From: Streptomyces avermitilis MA-4680 = NBRC 14893
GTDB taxonomy: Bacteria; Actinomycetota; Actinomycetes; Streptomycetales; Streptomycetaceae
Assembly: GCF_000009765.2 (NCBI RefSeq)
Contig: NC_003155.5
Location: 1,798,001 to 1,862,000 of the forward strand
Length of the DNA: 64,000 bases
Direction: 5' to 3'
This document shows, piece after piece, positions 60,078 to 64,000 of the stretch; position 1 is the first letter of the stretch; the number at the start of each line of letters is the position of its first letter. Below the pieces are notes generated by a model. The model was given only the letters and a program-made list of their open reading frames with translations, did not search any database and was not told the origin of the DNA. The position numbers and the translations under genes are program-made.

Positions 60078-61835
60078 ATGACACCGACAGCCGACACGCG
60101 ACCGGAACGTCCGCCCCGCACGTCCCGTATGCGGTGGCCGCGTTCCGCCGCCGGCTGCACGCCCGTACGCCTGCCCCTCGCGGCGGCGGCGCGGGGTGCC
60201 GTCGCCCTCGCGCTGCCGCTGCTCGTCGGGCTGCGCACGGGGTGGGTGGTGCCGTCCGTGATCGCGGCGATCGGCGCCCTGTGGGGCGTGAGCCAGGACG
60301 GCTCCGATCCCTACCGGGTACGGGTGCGGCGGCTGGGCTGGACCGGCCTGTCCAGCGCGCTCGGCCTGCTCGCCGGTGAACTCGCCCTGCGCAGCGGGGA
60401 GCCGGCGGCCGTGGCGGGCTGTCTGGTGGCTGCCGCGCTCGTGGCGGGCACCGTCGGCCTGCGGGGGCGGATCGCGTCCGTTTCGGGCATGCATCTGCTG
60501 CTCGGCGTGACGATCGGCAGTGGCATCCCCGTGCCGGGACCGTGGTGGCAGCCGCCGCTGGCCCTGCTCGCCGGTGTCGCCCTCGTCCTCGCGCTGTCCG
60601 CGGCCCCGTGGCTGTGGCGTCGGCACCACGTCGAGCGGGCCGCCGTGCTCGCCGTGTACCGGAGCGCGGGCGAGGCACTGGCCGCGGCCGGCACCCCTCG
60701 CGCCGAGGAGGCCCGGCGACGGATGACGCTGGCCCTCAACCACGCCCATGAGGTGATGGCCGCCCATCTCGCGCCGCGCGCCCGGCAGCGACAGCAGTCG
60801 GAAGTCCGGGAGCTGATCCGGGCGTTCCACTGCGCCGTACGGCTGGGCGAGGCCGTGACGGCGGTGGTGTGGGAGGCCCGTCCGCTCCCGCCCGCCGTGA
60901 CCGGCGTACCGCAGCAGCTGTCCGAGCGCCTGCTGCCGGGACGGGGCTCGGCTCCCGCCGCGGCAGATACGGCGGCGGAGCAGGCGGTGCCGGCAGTCGA
61001 TGCCGGTTCACCGGGCAGGCGGGCCCTGGCCGAACTGTGCGCGACCGTCGACGGCGCACCGGACCCCGCCGACCTGACGCTGGATCTGCCGGCGCGTTCG
61101 TGGCCCGGGCGGGCGGCACGTCTGCGCTATGCCACGCTGCTCGCGGGCTGTGTGCTCACCGCCCATCTGCTCGCCGAGGCCCTGCACGGTGCCCGCGGTT
61201 ACTGGCTCCCCATGACGGTGGCCTTCGTCTACAAGCCCGACTTCGGCCCGGTGTTCACCCGGGCGCTGCACCGCTGCGCCGGCACGGTCGTCGGCGTTGC
61301 CGCCATCGGCGCGGTGTCCCTGGCGGCGACCGGCACCTACACCGTGATCGGCGTCGTGGCCGTCTTCGGCGCCCTGATGGCCGTCGGCGTGCGCCATCAC
61401 TACGCGCTCGCCACGCTGGGCCTGACCGCGGTCGTGTTCGTGCTCGTCGACCTGCTCGGAGACCACCGGGCGCTGTACGGCACACGCATCCTCGACACCG
61501 TCCTGGCCTCCGCGCTGGTGCTCGTCGCGCACTTCGCGGTGTGGCCCGACTCCGCGGCGAACCGGGCCGAGGCGCAGACCGAGGCCGCCGTCGCCGCCGC
61601 CCGCCGCTACCGCGAGGTCGCTCCGGAAGCAGGCCTGGTCCAGCGGCAGTCACTGCGCCGCGCCGCGTACCACCAGCTGGCCGAGGCACGCCGGGCCGTC
61701 GCGCACGCCCGCGGTGAACCGGCTCGCCCCGGCCGGCCACTGCCCGACTGGGAGGACACGATCACGACGGCCGAACGGCTCTGCGACAGGGTGACCGCGC
61801 AGGCGGTGGCGGGCGCGGCGGGCCCGGCCCGATAG
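60078..61835 (+). CDS. FUSC family membrane protein (second in window)
   Basis: A 585-residue FUSC protein. N-terminal helices (AVALALPLLVGLRTGWVVPS then VIAAIGALWG), cytoplasmic region (about 190-330) and a second helix block with YWLPMTVAFVYKPDFGPVFTR, the FUSC second-domain signature. Likely exports weak organic or aromatic acids. ATG 60078 follows AAAGGA. It differs clearly from the FUSC protein at 40401-42062. It lies between the AEC transporter and a LysR regulator. Confidence 0.88.
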   Translation: MTPTADTRPERPPRTSRMRWPRSAAGCTPVRLPLAAAARGAVALALPLLVGLRTGWVVPSVIAAIGALWGVSQDGSDPYRVRVRRLGWTGLSSALGLLAGELALRSGEPAAVAGCLVAAALVAGTVGLRGRIASVSGMHLLLGVTIGSGIPVPGPWWQPPLALLAGVALVLALSAAPWLWRRHHVERAAVLAVYRSAGEALAAAGTPRAEEARRRMTLALNHAHEVMAAHLAPRARQRQQSEVRELIRAFHCAVRLGEAVTAVVWEARPLPPAVTGVPQQLSERLLPGRGSAPAAADTAAEQAVPAVDAGSPGRRALAELCATVDGAPDPADLTLDLPARSWPGRAARLRYATLLAGCVLTAHLLAEALHGARGYWLPMTVAFVYKPDFGPVFTRALHRCAGTVVGVAAIGAVSLAATGTYTVIGVVAVFGALMAVGVRHHYALATLGLTAVVFVLVDLLGDHRALYGTRILDTVLASALVLVAHFAVWPDSAANRAEAQTEAAVAAARRYREVAPEAGLVQRQSLRRAAYHQLAEARRAVAHARGEPARPGRPLPDWEDTITTAERLCDRVTAQAVAGAAGPAR

Positions 61836-61889
61836 GCGGTTCCGTCCGGGGTCGCCGAAGGCGGAACCCGGCCCTGCCTGCCCGCGCGT

Positions 61890-61913
61890 GCCTGCGTGCC
61901 TGCGTGCCTGCGT
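61890..61913. repeat. Three 8-bp tandem units (GCCTGCGT)
   Basis: GCCTGCGT is repeated exactly three times in the gap between the FUSC and LysR genes, flanked by partial copies. It is a short slippage-type repeat with no coding role. Confidence 0.9.
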
Positions 61914-61976
61914 GCGAGTGACCCATGCCGCTGCTGCCTGGATTCTCCCTGACCCATGAGGAGGAAGAATGCACGC

Positions 61977-62894
61977 ATGGACCTCCAGGTACTCCGCTCC
62001 TTCCAGGCCGTGGCAGAGGGAACGACGGTGACCGACGCCGCGGCGGACGCCCGTATCACCCAGCCCGCCCTGTCGCGGGCCCTGAACCGGCTCGAGGACG
62101 AGGTCGGCGCGGAACTCTTCCAGCGCGTCGGACGCGTACTGCGCCTCACCCCGGCCGGACGGGTGTTCAAGGAGTACGTCGACGCGGTGCTCGACAGCTA
62201 CGACCGGGGCCGGCGAGCCGTGGCGGAGATCGTCGACCCGGACGCGGGTGCGGTGTCGCTGGCCTTCCTGCACACCCTGGGCACCTGGCTGGTGCCCAGG
62301 CTTGTCACGGACTTCCGGCAGGCGTTCCCGCAGGCCCGGTTCGAGCTGCACCAGGACGGCGAGATCGGACTGACCCGGCACCTCCTCGACGCCACCGCGG
62401 ACCTGATCATCACCAGCAGCGAGCCCGCCCACCCCCTGATCACCTGGCGGCGTCTCCTGGTGGAGCCACTACGGCTGGCCGTCCCCGCCCGGCACCGGCT
62501 GGCCAGGCGGCGCCGGGCCCGTCTGGCCGAGGTGGCCGAGGAGCCGTTCATCCTGCTCAAGCCCGGGTACGGGCTGCGCGGCATCAGCGAGACGTTGTGC
62601 CTCGAGGCCGGCTTCACCCCGCTCGTCGGCTTCGAGGGCGAGGAGGTGGAGACCTTGCGGGGCCTGGTCGCCGCCGGTCTGGGTGTGTCCCTGATCCCGT
62701 CGTCGCCGGACAGCACGACGCCCCCGGACTCCCCGATCCGCTACCTGGAGATCACCGACGTACACGGTGCCCGGGACATCGGCATCGCCTGGCTGAGCTC
62801 CCGTGCCCTGCCACCGATCACCCGGCGTTTCCTCGATCACGCCCTGAAGTCGGCCGCCGCACCCGCGGCTTCACAAGCGACCTCGCGCGCCTGA
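61977..62894 (+). CDS. LysR family transcriptional regulator
   Basis: A 305-residue regulator. N-terminal helix-turn-helix LRSFQAVAEGTTVTDAAADA continues into RITQPALSRALNRLEDEVGAELFQRVGR; the C-terminal effector domain has two alpha/beta lobes. ATG 61977 follows GAGGAGGAAG. Being on the same strand 141 bp after the FUSC gene, it may control the malic-enzyme/AEC/FUSC run, although LysR targets are often divergent and none is here. Effector may be a carboxylic acid. Confidence 0.92.
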   Translation: MDLQVLRSFQAVAEGTTVTDAAADARITQPALSRALNRLEDEVGAELFQRVGRVLRLTPAGRVFKEYVDAVLDSYDRGRRAVAEIVDPDAGAVSLAFLHTLGTWLVPRLVTDFRQAFPQARFELHQDGEIGLTRHLLDATADLIITSSEPAHPLITWRRLLVEPLRLAVPARHRLARRRRARLAEVAEEPFILLKPGYGLRGISETLCLEAGFTPLVGFEGEEVETLRGLVAAGLGVSLIPSSPDSTTPPDSPIRYLEITDVHGARDIGIAWLSSRALPPITRRFLDHALKSAAAPAASQATSRA

Positions 62895-62948
62895 CCTCGC
62901 TGCCGAGTGGAGCGGAAGCCACCGCGCCGGTCCCCGATCCGCTCAGGA

Positions 62949-63248
62949 TCAGGACTGGTACGGCTGCTGCGGTTGCTGCGACTGCTGCCCGTACGTCTGA
63001 CCGCCGTGGCCGTGCGCGCCCTGCGCCTGTAGCCGCTCCGCCTGCTCCTTGGTCACTTTCTGCTCCGCACCGCAGAAGGTGCACTGCGTCGTGTACTTCG
63101 TCGAGAACGGGAACAGCGGCACGAAGAAAAGCGTGAACTTCGTGACGCGCTTCCTGAGCGTGTGCGCGGAGGGATTGCCGCAACGGCCGCACACGAGCGT
63201 CAGCATCGCGAGCTGGTACAGGTATCCCCTGGTGCCAAAGATGATCAT
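62949..63248 (-). CDS. Small zinc-ribbon protein
   Basis: A 99-residue protein. Two Cys pairs, VCGRCG and CTFCG, separated by about 30 residues, form a zinc ribbon; the segment between (KRVTKFTLFFVPLFPFSTKY) is a short membrane-adjacent or hydrophobic loop. A Gln/Gly-rich tail (GQQSQQPQQPYQ) is low complexity. Such zinc-ribbon proteins are common and uncharacterised in Streptomyces. ATG 63248 follows GGGAGGGA by about 7 nt. It ends 54 bp from the LysR stop. Confidence 0.8.
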   Translation of the reverse strand: MIIFGTRGYLYQLAMLTLVCGRCGNPSAHTLRKRVTKFTLFFVPLFPFSTKYTTQCTFCGAEQKVTKEQAERLQAQGAHGHGGQTYGQQSQQPQQPYQS

Positions 63249-63568
63249 GCTGGTCCCTCCCGGGTCAGGCCACGGTGCCGGTGGCGACTGTGGTGGCAGT
63301 GGCGGCTGTAGTGACCGTGGTGGCAGTGATGGCATCTGAACTGCCGGCCGTGGCCAGTAGGTTCCCCTGACGGCCGGCCGCCTGGCCAATTCCGTCAGGA
63401 CGCGTCGACCTGCGCTGGGAGGACGAGTCTCCCAGCTGGGAGGAAGCCGGTCCTGGTACAGGCCCTGTCGACCTTTGACTCGGCTCTGCGGACCGACTAC
63501 TTTCCAAATAGTAGACCGGTCGGCTAGTAATTCGTCGGAACATCCTCACCCCTTTCGGAGAAGTCACC
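63249..63568. other. Divergent intergenic region
   Basis: About 320 bp without a convincing gene. The left part has slipped GTGGCGACTGTGGTGGCAGT-like trinucleotide-rich sequence; the right part is AT-richer and holds the SDR promoter and a quasi-palindrome. Confidence 0.55.
63501..63530 (+). promoter_or_regulatory. SDR promoter with TetR-like quasi-palindrome
   Basis: The 21-bp element at 63509-63529 reads TAGTAGACCG-G-TCGGCTAGTA, with outer TA-x-TAG/CTA-x-TA arms matching as inverted copies and a partly mismatched core. A TTTCCA -35-like (63501-63506) and TAGTAA -10-like (63525-63530) bracket it. TAGACCGGTC-type sites are typical TetR operators for SDR genes; the TetR gene would lie outside the window. 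Confidence 0.4.
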
Positions 63569-64000
63569 ATGAGCTCTCAAGGCCAGAAGGTCGCGGTCAT
63601 CACCGGCGCGTCGCAGGGCATCGGCGCCGCACTGGTCGACGCCTACCGCAAGCTCGGCTACGCCGTCGTCGCCACCTCGCGCACGATCGCCCCCGTCAAC
63701 GACGCGGGCGTCCTGACCGTCCAGGGCGACATCGCCTACCCGGCCACCGCCGAACGCGTCATCTCCACCGGCGTCGAGCGATTCGGTCGTATCGACACCT
63801 TGGTCAACAACGCGGGCGTCTTCGTCGCCAAGCCCTTCACCGACTACACCCAGGACGACTACGCCACCGTGACCGGGGTGAACCTCGCCGGCTTCTTCCG
63901 CATCACCCAGCTGGCCCTGGAGCACATGCTCTCCCAGGGCGGCGGCCACATCGTCAACGTCACCACCAGCCTGGTCGACAACGCCGACTCCAACGTCCCC
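63569..64000 (+). CDS. SDR family oxidoreductase (3' end cut by window)
   Basis: The first 144 residues of a classical short-chain dehydrogenase. VAVITGASQGIGAALVDAYRK is the Rossmann G-x-x-x-G-x-G motif, VNNAG the structural NNAG, and HIVNVTTSLVDNADS begins the active-site Ser region. ATG 63569 follows CGGAGAAG. The catalytic Tyr/Lys is beyond base 64000. Regulated probably by a TetR protein through the upstream quasi-palindrome. Confidence 0.9.
   Translation, partial: MSSQGQKVAVITGASQGIGAALVDAYRKLGYAVVATSRTIAPVNDAGVLTVQGDIAYPATAERVISTGVERFGRIDTLVNNAGVFVAKPFTDYTQDDYATVTGVNLAGFFRITQLALEHMLSQGGGHIVNVTTSLVDNADSNVP

Overview
This window is chromosomal DNA from a high-GC actinomycete, almost certainly a Streptomyces. 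The reasons are very high GC with strong third-position bias, dense genes on both strands, GTG/TTG starts, many regulator/enzyme pairs, Tat and Sec signal peptides typical of the genus, and actinobacterial family types (DUF6421, DUF6986-type aldolase, DUF5134/M56, F420-type nitroreductase, Rv1733c-like membrane protein). It reads as a chromosome arm or accessory-metabolism region. I see no tRNA, rRNA, CRISPR array, IS element or prophage. About 60 genes are supported. The first (debranching enzyme) and last (short-chain dehydrogenase) are cut by the window edges, and one esterase remnant looks like a pseudogene.

Layout. 1-5.3 kb: glycogen-debranching-type glucosidase, divergent from a membrane-anchored TIR-like/NB-ARC/TPR STAND protein. 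5.4-8.7 kb: two MFS transporters, the second divergent from a MarR regulator with an operator over its promoter. 8.8-10.8 kb: NarL-type two-component system. 10.9-14.2 kb: a redox cassette in which two related TetR regulators flank a quinone oxidoreductase and an F420-type nitroreductase; the second regulator faces an unusual array of GAGCA/TGCTC operator repeats. 14.3-19.4 kb: geranylgeranyl-reductase-like flavoprotein, M20 peptidase, metallo-beta-lactamase-fold protein, P-loop kinase/NUDIX fusion and a small secreted peptide whose start codon lies in a 12-bp inverted repeat.

19.7-24.1 kb: sugar locus with secreted GH27 alpha-galactosidase, ROK sugar kinase and LacI regulator. 24.3-26.7 kb: DUF6986-type aldolase with an IclR-like operator, and a Tat-exported endonuclease/exonuclease/phosphatase protein. 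26.8-32.7 kb: etfBA, flavin reductase, membrane thioredoxin/DUF4395 pair, PlsC acyltransferase, and a transglutaminase/B3-B4 operon. 32.7-36.0 kb: a translationally coupled three-gene operon of DUF6421 protein, short-chain dehydrogenase and threonine-aldolase-like lyase. This is the best candidate here for an uncharacterised pathway.

36.0-40.4 kb: esterase remnant, glycerophosphodiesterase, GNAT, two VOC proteins and a cupin. 40-42 kb: FUSC exporter/MarR operon with a near-perfect operator. 42.2-48.6 kb: DUF5134/M56 peptidase pair, PAP2 phosphatase, HAD hydrolase, TetR, and a secreted LVIVD protein divergent from a DUF305 lipoprotein. 48.6-53.6 kb: DUF6214-like protein, FprA-type ferredoxin reductase, NCS2 nucleobase permease, and an ArsR-like regulator divergent from an old-yellow-enzyme reductase. 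53.8-56.8 kb: PfkB kinase, Rv1733c-like membrane protein and Asp-box propeller protein. 57-62.9 kb: malic enzyme, AEC transporter, FUSC protein and LysR regulator, suggesting organic-acid metabolism and export. 62.9-64 kb: zinc-ribbon protein and truncated SDR.

The regulatory architecture recurs. Many divergent or autoregulated promoters carry clear inverted repeats, and around ten genes have a TANNNT -10 box only 6-8 nt before the start codon with no Shine-Dalgarno, which predicts leaderless mRNAs. All functional statements come from reading the sequence and from known family features; no database search was run.
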